A DNA stretch of 64,000 nt from Rossellomorea vietnamensis (GTDB taxonomy: Bacteria; Bacillota; Bacilli; Bacillales; Bacillaceae_B): positions 44,438-108,437 of the forward strand of contig NZ_VTEH01000008.1 in NCBI RefSeq assembly GCF_008180615.1. Reading direction: 5' to 3'. Position numbers and translations under genes: made by a program. Below are positions 35,313-44,055 of the stretch, piece after piece. The notes beneath the pieces were generated by a model that saw only the letters and a list, made by a program, of their open reading frames with translations, was not told the DNA's origin and ran no database searches. Position 1 is the stretch's first letter; every line of letters starts with the position of its first letter.

Positions 35313-36806
35313 TTGAAAGACTTTAAATCGTTAGGCATTTCTGAAGAAATTATTTCTAGACTTCAGAAAAATAATGTTACGACTCCAACTCCCATCCAGG
35401 AAAAAGCAATACCTTCTGTTATGGAGCATAAGGACGTAATTGCACAAGCACAAACCGGAACAGGTAAAACACTTGCCTTTATCCTGCCGGTCATCGAAAA
35501 GTTTGATTTTGACAATCAAAGCATACAGGCATTGATTGTGACGCCGACCAGAGAACTTGCCCTTCAGATAACGGAAGAAGTTCGAAAGCTGATCCGCCAT
35601 ATAGAAGGAATTAGTGTTCTCCCTGTTTATGGCGGCCAAGACGTGGATAAGCAGCTTAGTAAACTAAGAAAAAATGTGGGAATTGTTGTTGGAACTCCCG
35701 GAAGGATCTTAGATCATATAGGGAGAGGAACCATTGATTTATCGAAAATTGATACACTTGTATTGGATGAAGCGGATCAGATGCTTCACATTGGTTTCTT
35801 GAAAGAAGTCGAGATGATTATTAAGGAGACTCCTGCGACCAGACAGACTCTTTTGTTTTCCGCGACCATCCCGGATGAAATCAAGGTTCTCTCCAAAAAA
35901 CATATGAAAAATCCACAGTATATTTCTGTGGAAAGAACTCAAGGACCAGCCAAGAGTGTGAAACAATTGGCGGTTTTCGTGAACGACAGAGAGAAACAAT
36001 CCACTCTTATAGATATGATTAAAGAAAAACAGCCCTATCTTGCGGTAATTTTCTGCAGAACGAAACGAAGGGTATCTAAATTATATGGAGAACTTGTTTC
36101 GTACGGGTTCAGCTGTGATGAATTGCATGGTGATTTATCTCAGGCCAAACGCGAAAAGGTAATGAAGAGGTTCCGTGAAGCCGAGTTTCAATTATTGATC
36201 GCGACTGATGTGGCGGCTCGAGGCCTGGATGTTGAGGGTGTCACACATGTCTTCAATTATGATATCCCTGAAGATGCGGACAGCTATGTACACAGAATCG
36301 GAAGGACGGGAAGAGCAGGTGAAACAGGCCTTGCCGTTACATTCTATTCTCCAGCCCAAAAAGACGATCTTGCTCAAATCGAGAAGGACTTGAACATCAA
36401 GCTCTCTAAGCATACAATCGGGAATGTCACTGAAAGGGATTCGAAGCCAAAACAAAGATCGGCCAGGAAACCAAGTTCCGGCAGAGAAAGAAAACCTAAA
36501 GAGAAACAGGCAGGAGGCAGCCGGAACAACTCTGAGGATCGTTCACGCTCAAGAAACAGCAGGGGCACTAAGCCTGCAGCTTCTGATAATTCCAGAAGCA
36601 GTAAACCTGCCAAATCATCTTCTTCAAAAGGCAGAATGCGTTCAAACGTACTGGAAGCCAAAGAAGTTTCACGAGGCTCTCTCCATAAGTTTGCTGATAA
36701 AAGCAGCAAGGGTGGAAAGCCGAGAAGCACCAATTCCTCCAGAGGGAAAGCAGATGGCAGACCAGCAAGAGGTTCTTCAACAGGCAGAAACCAAAGAAAA
36801 AAATAA
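35313..36806 (+). CDS. DEAD-box RNA helicase with Ser/Arg/Gly-rich tail
   Basis: A 497-residue ATP-dependent RNA helicase. Motifs in order are the Q motif TPTPIQ, AQTGTGKT (about 46-53), TPTREL, GTPGR, DEAD (about 152), SAT, ATDVAARGLD and HRIGRTGRAG. The core ends near residue 370 and is followed by about 120 residues rich in Ser, Arg, Lys and Gly, probably a disordered RNA-binding tail. It differs from CshA, CshB and YfmL as I recall them, so I give no symbol. Likely roles are cold growth, ribosome assembly or mRNA decay. TTG 35313 is the start; its ribosome binding site is weak (AGGGA). Confidence 0.9.
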   Translation: MKDFKSLGISEEIISRLQKNNVTTPTPIQEKAIPSVMEHKDVIAQAQTGTGKTLAFILPVIEKFDFDNQSIQALIVTPTRELALQITEEVRKLIRHIEGISVLPVYGGQDVDKQLSKLRKNVGIVVGTPGRILDHIGRGTIDLSKIDTLVLDEADQMLHIGFLKEVEMIIKETPATRQTLLFSATIPDEIKVLSKKHMKNPQYISVERTQGPAKSVKQLAVFVNDREKQSTLIDMIKEKQPYLAVIFCRTKRRVSKLYGELVSYGFSCDELHGDLSQAKREKVMKRFREAEFQLLIATDVAARGLDVEGVTHVFNYDIPEDADSYVHRIGRTGRAGETGLAVTFYSPAQKDDLAQIEKDLNIKLSKHTIGNVTERDSKPKQRSARKPSSGRERKPKEKQAGGSRNNSEDRSRSRNSRGTKPAASDNSRSSKPAKSSSSKGRMRSNVLEAKEVSRGSLHKFADKSSKGGKPRSTNSSRGKADGRPARGSSTGRNQRKK

Positions 36807-36814
36807 TATATAAC

Positions 36815-36910
36815 TAAAGCATAAGCGCCTTGATCAGACCCGACAGGCAAAGGTTCCTCAGAGAAAAAAGGCGCTCTTACCTTTTATTCTCTGAGGGTTA
36901 TTTGACCCCG
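36815..36910 (+). repeat. HE1 palindrome, copy 7 (right end missing)
   Basis: It begins AAGCATAAGCGCC, has inner stem CTCAGAGAA/TTCTCTGAG, and stops at GACCCCGAGG, where copy 8 begins at GCGCC. Compared with the intact dimer at 9.6 kb, about 38 bp of the junction are gone. Confidence 0.82.
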
Positions 36911-37023
36911 AGGCGCCTCGATCAGACCCGACAGGCAAAGGTTCCTCAGAGAAAAAAAGGCGCTCTTTCCTTTTATTCTCTGAGGGTTATTTGACCCCGA
37001 GGGGTTAGGTGCTGAAGCTGGAC
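36911..37023 (+). repeat. HE1 palindrome, copy 8 (left end missing)
   Basis: The partner of copy 7. The inner stem is intact and the right arm is GGGGTTAGGTGCTGAAGC. The outer left arm was lost at the copy 7/8 junction. Confidence 0.82.
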
Positions 37024-37081
37024 GTGGATAATATAGCTATAAGTTATCCACAGAGAGTGATATTATTATTTCCTAAACATC
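37021..37081. repeat. Second copy of the HE1-dimer tail
   Basis: Similar over about 60 bp to 9814-9872. It contains GTGGATAA (37024-37031) and TTATCCAC (37044-37051) as a perfect inverted pair, the latter extending to the DnaA-box consensus TTATCCACA. Confidence 0.5.
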
Positions 37082-37084
37082 GAG

Positions 37085-37122
37085 AAAAGAGTGCGAATCT
37101 ATAGATTCACACTCTTTTTTTG
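37085..37122 (+). terminator. Terminator after the HE1 dimer
   Basis: AAAGAGTG, a mismatch, GAATCTA and its complement close on TAGATTC and CACTCTTT, followed by seven Ts. It can end the DEAD-box transcript. Confidence 0.85.
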
Positions 37123-37282
37123 AGTCTTTATGAAAATAGAAGGTTTCTTTAACACATTAAATCACTAAGAGGGACTGTCCCTTTTATCGATTTAACGTAT
37201 CAAAGCGAGTTCTCTCAACGTGAAGCCATCCCTGTTTTCTGTTAGAATAGGACTCTAGTAAATCAACGGGAGAGAAGCAATT

Positions 37283-38050
37283 ATGAAATTAGTATCTTGG
37301 AATGTTAATGGGATACGGGCTTGTGTGAAAAAGGGGTTTTTAGACTTTTTCCATGAGACCGATGCCGATATTTTTTGCATACAGGAATCCAAGCTTCAGG
37401 AAGGACAAATTTCTCTGGAGTTGGAAAACTACCACCAATACTGGAATTATGCTGAACGAAAAGGGTATTCCGGAACAGCCGTCTTTACGAAAGAAAAACC
37501 GCTTTCCGTCTCTTATGGAATAGGCGAAGAGGAGAGTGAACCTGAAGGCCGGTCCATCACCTTGGAATTTGAGAATTTTTTTCTGCTGAATGTTTATACT
37601 CCCAATTCAAAAAGGGACCTAACGAGACTGGCCGACAGACTGAACTGGGAAGAAAGGGTCAGAGCCTATATTAAAGTATTAGATGCTGTCAAACCTGTAA
37701 TCTATTGTGGGGATTTGAATGTGGCGCATAATGAAATCGATCTGCGTAATCCTAAATCCAATGATGGCAATTCAGGATTCACCCTGCAGGAGCGGGAGAA
37801 AATGACGCTTTTGCTTGAAGAAGGCTTTGTCGACAGCTTCCGGTATTTATACCCTGAGAGGGACCAGGCATATACATGGTGGTCTTACATGAGCAAGGTA
37901 CGAGAGAGGAATATAGGATGGCGGATCGATTATTTTATTGTTTCGGACAGGCTTAAGCACACTTTGACGGATGCAGGGATGCATAAGGATACTCTCGGAA
38001 GTGATCATTGTCCTGTTTACCTTGAGCTTGAAATAGAAAAGGGAATTTAG
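37283..38050 (+). CDS. exoA: Exodeoxyribonuclease III
   Basis: A 255-residue AP endonuclease/3'-5' exonuclease of the ExoIII/APE1 fold, acting in base-excision repair. Motifs are SWNVNGIRA, IQESKLQ (metal-binding E), NVYTPNSK, GDLNVAHNEIDL and the C-terminal GSDHCPV catalytic Asp-His. GGGAGAG precedes ATG 37283. It is a single gene. Confidence 0.95.
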   Translation: MKLVSWNVNGIRACVKKGFLDFFHETDADIFCIQESKLQEGQISLELENYHQYWNYAERKGYSGTAVFTKEKPLSVSYGIGEEESEPEGRSITLEFENFFLLNVYTPNSKRDLTRLADRLNWEERVRAYIKVLDAVKPVIYCGDLNVAHNEIDLRNPKSNDGNSGFTLQEREKMTLLLEEGFVDSFRYLYPERDQAYTWWSYMSKVRERNIGWRIDYFIVSDRLKHTLTDAGMHKDTLGSDHCPVYLELEIEKGI

Positions 38051-38135
38051 CACTCCTCAGCCATAACAGATTTGTCTTATATTTCTCAAAAGGGCTTAAA
38101 GAGCATGCCAGGCTAGCATGTTCTTCAAGCTGTTG

Positions 38136-38161
38136 TGACCTGTTACCAGCAGGTCATTTTT
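38136..38161 (+). terminator. Terminator of exoA
   Basis: TGACCTG pairs with CAGGTCA, followed by TTTTTC. It overlaps the stop of the convergent epimerase gene. Confidence 0.65.
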
Positions 38162-38573
38162 CATTTGGATAATCACAATACTCGATAATGGTGCCTTCGG
38201 TATCAGCAGGATTCAGGTAGATGAGCCTTCTTCCATGTTTATTGATTCGCAAAGTGTCCTCCAATGTACGGATACCTTGTTCCTCCAGTTCTGCAATAGC
38301 TGAATCCAAATTATCAACCCTGTAGGCAATATGATGAACTCCCTTGCCTTTTTGCCTGATGAAGCGGGCAATGGGGGAAGTAGTATTATTAGTCGGGGAA
38401 AGGAGTTCGAATCGATCCTTTCCAAGTTCAATGACGGCTATTTCACTTTCCACTCCCGGTGCTTCACTTCGATATCGATCGAGTAAAACCCCTCCGAGCA
38501 CCTCTGTATATATATGTATGCCATTATTTAAATCCCTAATGGCAATGCCGATATGATCCAGCTTTTTTTCCAT
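38154..38573 (-). CDS. mce: Methylmalonyl-CoA epimerase
   Basis: A 139-residue VOC-fold epimerase interconverting the (R) and (S) forms of methylmalonyl-CoA. The start KLDHIGIAIRDL holds the first metal histidine, GVHHIAYRVDN the second, and a glutamate pair appears in LLSPTNNTSP-like and GTIIEYCDY regions. ATG 38573 has AAAGGAGTG about 11 nt upstream. The mutase genes usually beside it are not in the window. Confidence 0.88.
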   Translation of the reverse strand: MEKKLDHIGIAIRDLNNGIHIYTEVLGGVLLDRYRSEAPGVESEIAVIELGKDRFELLSPTNNTTSPIARFIRQKGKGVHHIAYRVDNLDSAIAELEEQGIRTLEDTLRINKHGRRLIYLNPADTEGTIIEYCDYPNEK

Positions 38574-38626
38574 TATAACTTTCACTCCTTTTTCTCATTC
38601 TACATCACCTGATTGATATCTCACAA

Positions 38627-38652
38627 AAAAAGAGACTGCCTTTGAAAGCAGC
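38627..38652 (-). terminator. Terminator of the small membrane-protein frame
   Basis: On the minus strand GGCTGC with CTGC/GCAG pairing is followed by TCTCTTTTTTTG. Confidence 0.6.
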
Positions 38653-38662
38653 CAGCCTGAAT

Positions 38663-38862
38663 TTACAGAGTTCTTTTATGCAGCAGTTGTTTCACAGCTA
38701 GATAAATGATCACAAGTGAGAACACCACAATGACAATTACCGCCAGGCCTGCCAATGGAGCAGCCAGAGGACCCAAAAACCCTGCAGCTGTAACCCCTGT
38801 TACCAACAGCAATGCAAATCCTGCTCCAATCGCCGCTAGAATAACAGTAAGTAATAATACAT
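38663..38862 (-). pseudogene. Small hydrophobic protein with a frame break at its start
   Basis: On the minus strand an AGGAGGGG site stands 8 nt before ATG 38862, but that frame stops after eight codons. A second frame, shifted by one base, encodes about 65 residues with two hydrophobic segments, including VILAAIGAGFALLVTGVTAA and GLAVIVIVVFSLVIIYLAV, and ends KQLLHKRTL just before a terminator. No normal start codon opens that frame. A single missing base in TATTATTA next to the ATG would join them. It is a recent frameshift, a sequencing error or a non-standard start. Confidence 0.5.
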
Positions 38863-39021
38863 ATTTTTCCCCTCCTTTAATACAGCATATGTTTCAACAG
38901 AAGGGCTTGACTGGTCATTCATCCAGTGTTTTACTTCTTCATTTCTTCATCTCTATTAGGAATGGTTCAGAGGGACAAGCATATAGTGTAAGTATAATCC
39001 ACGGCAGGAAGGGATAAATTG

Positions 39022-39948
39022 ATGAGTCATTACAATGCCAAAATTGCTGCTTCACTCTATGCGGCAATGGCGATTTTTTTCTGGGGAGTTTCTTTCGTAT
39101 CAGCAAAAATAGTTTTGGGCAAACTCGATCCTTTTACACTGATTGTCTTTCGTTTTGGGATAGGAGCGGTGTTCTTACTCGCTGTTATCCTTTTGACGAG
39201 AGAAAGGATCTTGTTTTCGCTGCGTTATTTACCTCACTTGTTCATACTCGCTATTCTGGGGACGTTCTGCCACCAGCTTCTGCAGACGACTTCGCTTATT
39301 TTCATAGATGCTTCTTCGGCAGGATGGCTCATTTCCGTTACCCCGGTATTCACTGTTCTGCTTTCTATGATTTTTTTACATGAAAAATTAAGTATTAGCA
39401 AGGCTCTCGGCATCATAGCCGCCATTATGGGAGTCATCATGGTCACTACGGCAGGAAACGATGACGGTTGGAATTTTACATTTAACATAGGCTTTTTCCT
39501 CATGCTCCTCAGCACATTGAATTGGGCAGTATATACAGTTCTTTTAAAAAGTTTAAAAATACCGCTGGAGCCAACCGCACTGACCTTTTACATCTCATTT
39601 ATTGGGTTTCTCGTTTCTTTGCCCTTTATAATCAGAAACCATGGTTGGGAGGGTATTCCCGGATTGACTGCAGTAGAGTGGGGGCATCTACTGTTTCTTG
39701 GTATATTTGTCTCGGGGACAGGCTATTGGTTCTGGGCTAAATCTCTGAAAGTTCTTCAGGCTTCTCAGGCCGGAGTGCTGTTGTATCTTGAGCCGATTGT
39801 TACATTTGCAGCGGCCATCATCATCCTTCATGAAAAAGCCATGTTGACCAGCATTGCAGGAGGGCTGATAATAATTGGGGGTGTAGCCGCTGTGAATGGA
39901 AATTTCTTTTCAAGAAGGAGCCCCGGGTTCCCAAGGACCAAAAAATAA
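39022..39948 (+). CDS. EamA-family (DMT) transporter
   Basis: A 308-residue inner-membrane protein with ten predicted helices in two EamA repeats of five. FWGVSFVSAKIVLGKLDPF opens the first repeat and GYWFWAKSLKVLQASQAG lies in the second. Members export or import amino acids and metabolites; the substrate is unknown. ATG 39022 has AGGAAGGG 8 nt upstream. A second, distinct EamA protein is encoded at 44.1 kb. Confidence 0.87.
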   Translation: MSHYNAKIAASLYAAMAIFFWGVSFVSAKIVLGKLDPFTLIVFRFGIGAVFLLAVILLTRERILFSLRYLPHLFILAILGTFCHQLLQTTSLIFIDASSAGWLISVTPVFTVLLSMIFLHEKLSISKALGIIAAIMGVIMVTTAGNDDGWNFTFNIGFFLMLLSTLNWAVYTVLLKSLKIPLEPTALTFYISFIGFLVSLPFIIRNHGWEGIPGLTAVEWGHLLFLGIFVSGTGYWFWAKSLKVLQASQAGVLLYLEPIVTFAAAIIILHEKAMLTSIAGGLIIIGGVAAVNGNFFSRRSPGFPRTKK

Positions 39949-39985
39949 AGACAAGCAGTCAGAAATCTGGCTGTTTGTCTTTTGT
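39947..39985 (+). terminator. Terminator of the EamA gene
   Basis: AAAGACAAGCAG pairs with CTGTTTGTCTTT, with a TTTTG tail. Confidence 0.75.
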
Positions 39986-40124
39986 CTTGCTATAAGATAT
40001 TGGTTAAAACTCTCTCTTAAAAGGATTTAAATACTAGAAGTTTTTCTCCAAACAGGAAGATCAGCTTTTATCCTTCTTGCATGCCAGGTTAATTCCGCTC
40101 ATTTATGGCGTATACGAAAGAGCC

Positions 40125-41447
40125 TTACAAAAACAACAGACCTAATGAAATTACAATTCCGCTCACTACCAGCGTAATGGTGCAGAATCCCATAATGTCT
40201 TTCGCTTTCAGCCCTGCAATAGCAAGGGCCGGCAATGCCCAAAAAGGCTGGATAAGATTTGTCCATGCATCTCCCCATGCAACAGCCATTGCCGTTTTGG
40301 CAGTGGACACCCCGAGAGTCTGTGCTGCTTCAAGCATGACTGGAGCTTGAACTGCCCATTGGCCGCCTCCTGAAGGCACAAAGAAATTGACAATCCCGGC
40401 ACTAATAAATGCAAAGAACGGAAAGGTAAAGTCGTTTGAGATAGAGACAAATCCTTCAGACATGACAGCAGCTAGACCTGACGCTGTCATCATCCCCATG
40501 ATTCCTGCGTAAAAAGGAAATTGGATGATGATTCCACTCGCACCTTTAACCGCTTTAAGAACTGCTTCCAAAAAACGTCTTGGCGTGCGGTGAAACAGGA
40601 TGCCGAGGAATAAGAATAAAAAATTGACAATATTGAGATTTAGTAAAAATCCATTATTAACAAAATAGTATACTAAGAAAGCGATTCCCATAATGCCGGT
40701 CAGTAAAGACACTATATAACTATTCTCCAGTCGGTCTGCAGGAGTATCAGCACTTAAGGATTCTGTCCTCATCTCCAAGTCATCTTCTTCAAGGATCTTC
40801 GGGTCAACAGTCACTGTTTCGATCGGTGAAGGCATCATCAATCGGTTTAGAATAGGGAGGATGATGAATAGAGCCACTACAATCGCAACATTGAATACGG
40901 CAAAAATCGTTTCGTTTGTAGGAATAATATCGATCAGATCTTGCGAAAAATGTCCCTCCGTAGCGATGGTCAATGGGATAGAACCTGAAAAGCCTCCGTG
41001 CCAGACGATAAACCCACTGTAAGCGCTTGCAATCAAAAGCCTGTAATCTACACTTTTGACCCTTCTTGCCAATTCTTTGGCAAAAAGCGCCCCTATAACA
41101 AGTCCAAACCCCCAATTGATCCAGCTGGCGATAATCGAGACAACCGTAACAATAATGATTGCCTGAGAAGGGGATTTCGCCTTGGAAGCCAGCAAACCTA
41201 ATCCTTTCTTGAAAATGGGACTGCTTGCCAGTACATAACCTGTTACAAGAACAAGTACCATCTGCATGGAAAAAGCCAGCAGCCCCCAGAATCCCTCGCC
41301 CCAAAACTGAACCATGTTCATAACGGTGCTTTCTGTAAAGATCAGACCCATAGCCAAAACGATGAAGGTAAGGATTACTACAAACAAAAAGGGATCAGGC
41401 AGATACCGCTGCATGATTCTGTTGAAAAAAGAAATTAACTTTCCCAT
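40125..41447 (-). CDS. Short-chain fatty acid transporter (AtoE family)
   Basis: A 440-residue membrane protein with eleven to twelve helices, matching the AtoE-type transporters of acetoacetate, butyrate and similar acids. Characteristic segments are FWGLLAFSMQMVLVLVTGYV, SWINWGFGLV, the HGGFSGSIPL loop and FFVPSGGGQWAVQAP near the C-terminal third. A cytoplasmic acidic loop lies at about 215-245. AGGAGGAA precedes ATG 41447. No fatty-acid activation gene is adjacent. Confidence 0.88.
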   Translation of the reverse strand: MGKLISFFNRIMQRYLPDPFLFVVILTFIVLAMGLIFTESTVMNMVQFWGEGFWGLLAFSMQMVLVLVTGYVLASSPIFKKGLGLLASKAKSPSQAIIIVTVVSIIASWINWGFGLVIGALFAKELARRVKSVDYRLLIASAYSGFIVWHGGFSGSIPLTIATEGHFSQDLIDIIPTNETIFAVFNVAIVVALFIILPILNRLMMPSPIETVTVDPKILEEDDLEMRTESLSADTPADRLENSYIVSLLTGIMGIAFLVYYFVNNGFLLNLNIVNFLFLFLGILFHRTPRRFLEAVLKAVKGASGIIIQFPFYAGIMGMMTASGLAAVMSEGFVSISNDFTFPFFAFISAGIVNFFVPSGGGQWAVQAPVMLEAAQTLGVSTAKTAMAVAWGDAWTNLIQPFWALPALAIAGLKAKDIMGFCTITLVVSGIVISLGLLFL

Positions 41448-41600
41448 CGAATTCCTCCTTATAATTAGTTTGTACTAGTACCTACTACTATTTATAAAAG
41501 TCTATAAATATTCCAAGAAAGATGGAAGAAAAGTTAATGTTAGTAATGCAAGGCTGTTTTGCGTTACACTTAGACTAGGAAAAAACGAACGGAGGCACCT

Positions 41601-42380
41601 ATGGAGAATCATAATAATCCTCACTCACAAAATGAAGAAGAAAAAGATATTTTCAGCGATGAACCTAATCTTGAAGATTTTTTAACAGAAGAAGAGGAAG
41701 AGACGCCTGCAAGGAAGAAAGCCAGATCTTTTTTTGCAAAAGTGACAGCCTATGCCATTGCTCTTAGTTTGATTGTAAGCGTCCTGGCCGTCTGGGTAAG
41801 GGTGTTCAATCTGCCTTCGTTCTCTTTTCTTGAAAAATCCAATGAGCTTTCTAAAATAGAAAATATCCAGAATTATAAAGAAGCCGTCGTGACCCTGGAA
41901 GGCAGCGGGGTAAAGGGGACAGGCTTCAACATTGCCGAGGAAGGAACTATAGTGACGAACTACCATGTCATAGAAGACATGGCTTCCATTACGGTGATCT
42001 TCCCCAGCGGTGATATTATGCAAGCAGAACCGGCCGAAGAATTTCCTGAATTGGATATTGCCATACTTCAAGTGGAGGGAAAGGATCTTCCTTACCTTGA
42101 AATCCAGGAAGAAAGAGGGTGGGGGACGGGTGATTCCATCTATATCATCGGAAACCCCCTTGCCTATAACCAGATTGTGATGGAAGGTGACATCAGCAGA
42201 GCAGAAGACAGGTTGTACCTGACAGCACCGATTGAAAAAGGGAATAGCGGCAGCCCTGTAATAGACTCAAATGGAAAGGTGATAGGAGTTGTTTATGCCA
42301 TGACTGTCCCGGCTATCGGCAGCGGGGAGGAACCTGAAGGACTGGCTGTTCCGGTCAGTGAAATACCAGTCCTTCAATGA
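41601..42380 (+). CDS. Membrane-anchored trypsin-like serine protease
   Basis: A 259-residue HtrA-like protease without a PDZ domain. The first 40 residues are strongly acidic, one membrane helix spans about 46-66, and the rest should lie outside the membrane. The triad is H122 (TNYHVIED), D152 (ELDIAILQ) and S217 (KGNSGSPV). The protein ends about 40 residues after the serine, so it is a short relative of HtrA/DegP. CGGAGGC precedes ATG 41601. It is convergent with the next gene, with 3 bp between stops. Confidence 0.88.
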   Translation: MENHNNPHSQNEEEKDIFSDEPNLEDFLTEEEEETPARKKARSFFAKVTAYAIALSLIVSVLAVWVRVFNLPSFSFLEKSNELSKIENIQNYKEAVVTLEGSGVKGTGFNIAEEGTIVTNYHVIEDMASITVIFPSGDIMQAEPAEEFPELDIAILQVEGKDLPYLEIQEERGWGTGDSIYIIGNPLAYNQIVMEGDISRAEDRLYLTAPIEKGNSGSPVIDSNGKVIGVVYAMTVPAIGSGEEPEGLAVPVSEIPVLQ

Positions 42381-42383
42381 GGA

Positions 42384-42677
42384 CTATTTCTTTTCGATTT
42401 CTTCCGTAATCACAAAGCATAGTTCTTCATTTCCGTACATCTCCAGTATGGAAAGCAGGGAAGAGAGGGGAATTTCATCAGATTCTTCTTTCGGGACTGT
42501 GGAATCAAGTGCTTCTATCAAAAGTGGATTCTGGTCCTGGTGGGGATACGCTCTAGTATAAACCTTCTGTGGATCCAGTTCATTGTTCCGGCACCATTGA
42601 GCAAATGCAAGAATCATCATTTTTTCCTCCTGCTGATATTTTTGAATGATTTCTTTTTCAGATAAATGGCTGTACAT
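42384..42677 (-). CDS. Small conserved-type protein of unknown function
   Basis: A 97-residue acidic, soluble protein beginning MYSHLSEKEIIQKYQQEE and containing AFAQWCRNNELDPQKVY. I do not recognise the family. It is mostly helical by composition, with no signal peptide or metal motif. GGAGAA stands 5-6 nt before ATG 42677. Its tail-to-tail position with the protease gene leaves only 3 bp between stops. Confidence 0.68.
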   Translation of the reverse strand: MYSHLSEKEIIQKYQQEEKMMILAFAQWCRNNELDPQKVYTRAYPHQDQNPLLIEALDSTVPKEESDEIPLSSLLSILEMYGNEELCFVITEEIEKK

Positions 42678-42868
42678 GGAGATTCTCCTTCTGAATGAAA
42701 TTATTTGAAAAGTTTCCCGGGAAACCGCAAGATGCGACAGGTTCCCTTACCTTTATACATCCTTAGTACTTATCTTAAATATTACAGCACAGTTTGTCGA
42801 ATACGTGTATAATTGCTTGGAATTAACTAAAATTAATCTATAGAAGTTTCGAAAGGAATGCATCATTT

Positions 42869-43171
42869 ATGAAAATTACTGGACACACAGTTGAACACCT
42901 GGAAGATCCAACGGGAATCCTCCAAGGTGAACGGTATGAATACCTTCTGGAAGTGGAAGTGCCCGAAGATGACGAACTGCATACCGAAAATGGTCTTTTG
43001 ATCAAAGCGATTTACGCCGTTGATGAAAAAGTTGCACGCGTCGCCCAGTATTATCTGATGGAACGATCCACTGAAAAATACCTCGATTTTGAACTAGAAG
43101 AAGAAGAGGAAGAGTTAATCGGTACATACATTGCCAGGCAGCACAGTGAAGAAGAATCTGAATCAGTTTAA
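42869..43171 (+). CDS. Acidic protein, DUF6509-like
   Basis: A 100-residue, strongly acidic soluble protein. It begins MKITGHTVEHLEDPTGILQG and has a Glu run near residues 76-82. The sequence resembles the Bacillaceae family I know as DUF6509, whose function is unknown; I am moderately sure of that name. GAAAGGAA precedes the ATG by about 9 nt. The next small acidic gene starts 21 bp later, so the two are probably co-transcribed. Confidence 0.7.
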   Translation: MKITGHTVEHLEDPTGILQGERYEYLLEVEVPEDDELHTENGLLIKAIYAVDEKVARVAQYYLMERSTEKYLDFELEEEEEELIGTYIARQHSEEESESV

Positions 43172-43192
43172 TTGAAGAGAGGAGAATGGTAA

Positions 43193-43453
43193 ATGGAAAA
43201 TGTAAAAGTTGGAGAAATATTTACTCTGATCGGCGAAGACGACCTGGAACAGGATATTGAGGTTCTTGCCACTTTGACGCTGGAGGGAAATGACTATGCA
43301 GCCGTAGCCTTTGCAGATGACGTACGCGAACAGTCTCAGGAGGACATGGACATCTTCTTTTTAAAAGTGGACTCTGAAGGCGACCTGACCGGTATTGATG
43401 ACGACGATGAATTTACGAAAGTATCAACAGCGTTTTCTGAGAATATGGGGTAA
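43193..43453 (+). CDS. DUF1292-type protein
   Basis: An 86-residue acidic protein resembling the YrzB/DUF1292 family: an opening strand (FTLIGEDDLEQDIEVLATL), then NDYAAVAFADD and a late DDDDEF. These proteins are widespread in Bacillaceae and have no established role. GAGAGGAG precedes ATG 43193. It ends 64 bp before a terminator. Confidence 0.75.
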   Translation: MENVKVGEIFTLIGEDDLEQDIEVLATLTLEGNDYAAVAFADDVREQSQEDMDIFFLKVDSEGDLTGIDDDDEFTKVSTAFSENMG

Positions 43454-43516
43454 TGAGCTAGCAGGAAAAGGGCTTCCTAAAAATCAGTGGGCTCTGAAAA
43501 AGTCCAACCATAAGGT

Positions 43517-43559
43517 AAAAGGCAGAATCGTTCACTCCAAAGAGCGATTCTGCCTTTTT
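43517..43559 (+). terminator. Terminator of the two acidic genes
   Basis: AAAAGGCAGAATCG pairs with CGATTCTGCCTTTT around a 14-base loop, followed by TC. Confidence 0.85.
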
Positions 43560-44055
43560 CACTTCAGTTGTTACCAAAAAGTGTCGAGTTCCGTTACAGG
43601 TGCTCCCCCCCGAATGGATCTTATAGCAAAAGAGGCATGTCACTTTCTAAAAATAAGGTCCAGCGGTAATAATAAGGGAACTTTTTTCCTCTATTTTCTA
43701 TCCAAGACTCTGGACCCCATTGGTATGTGCCACAGGTCACCATCCTTCTTTCCACCGACTAGTTGAGAAAGAAGCTACTGAAATAAACAGAGCAACATAT
43801 ACAATGCTTTCTTAGAAAAAAGTCAACTTTTCTTCTTGTTTAAGGAAGGATAGCTGACTTTTTCATTGTTAATAATGTTTAGGTTCTAAAATTCGGAAGA
43901 CTATTACGCCATCTCTTAAATTCAGGGAACACTTTTTTGTTTTAGATTTCTTTTATAAATGAATTCCTTAAACGATACCTCCACTATAATTCACTTTCCT
44001 TTACAGGCAGTACCTCCCCTGATAAATTAGAAATATTACTGTTTTCGAAAGAAGT
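43560..44055. other. Gap without a recognised gene
   Basis: About 500 bp. I see one long weak hairpin, AAAAAGTCA against TGACTTTTT (about 43816-43864), that could act as a terminator, and nothing else. Frames here lack ribosome binding sites and read like non-coding sequence. Confidence 0.4.

Noticed and set aside
35058..36806. RHH gene plus downstream gene as a toxin-antitoxin pair
   Set aside because: The downstream gene is a complete DEAD-box helicase, not a toxin family member.
43395..43766. A 123-codon frame after the DUF1292-type gene
   Set aside because: It overlaps the terminator hairpin, lacks a ribosome binding site and has low-quality composition.
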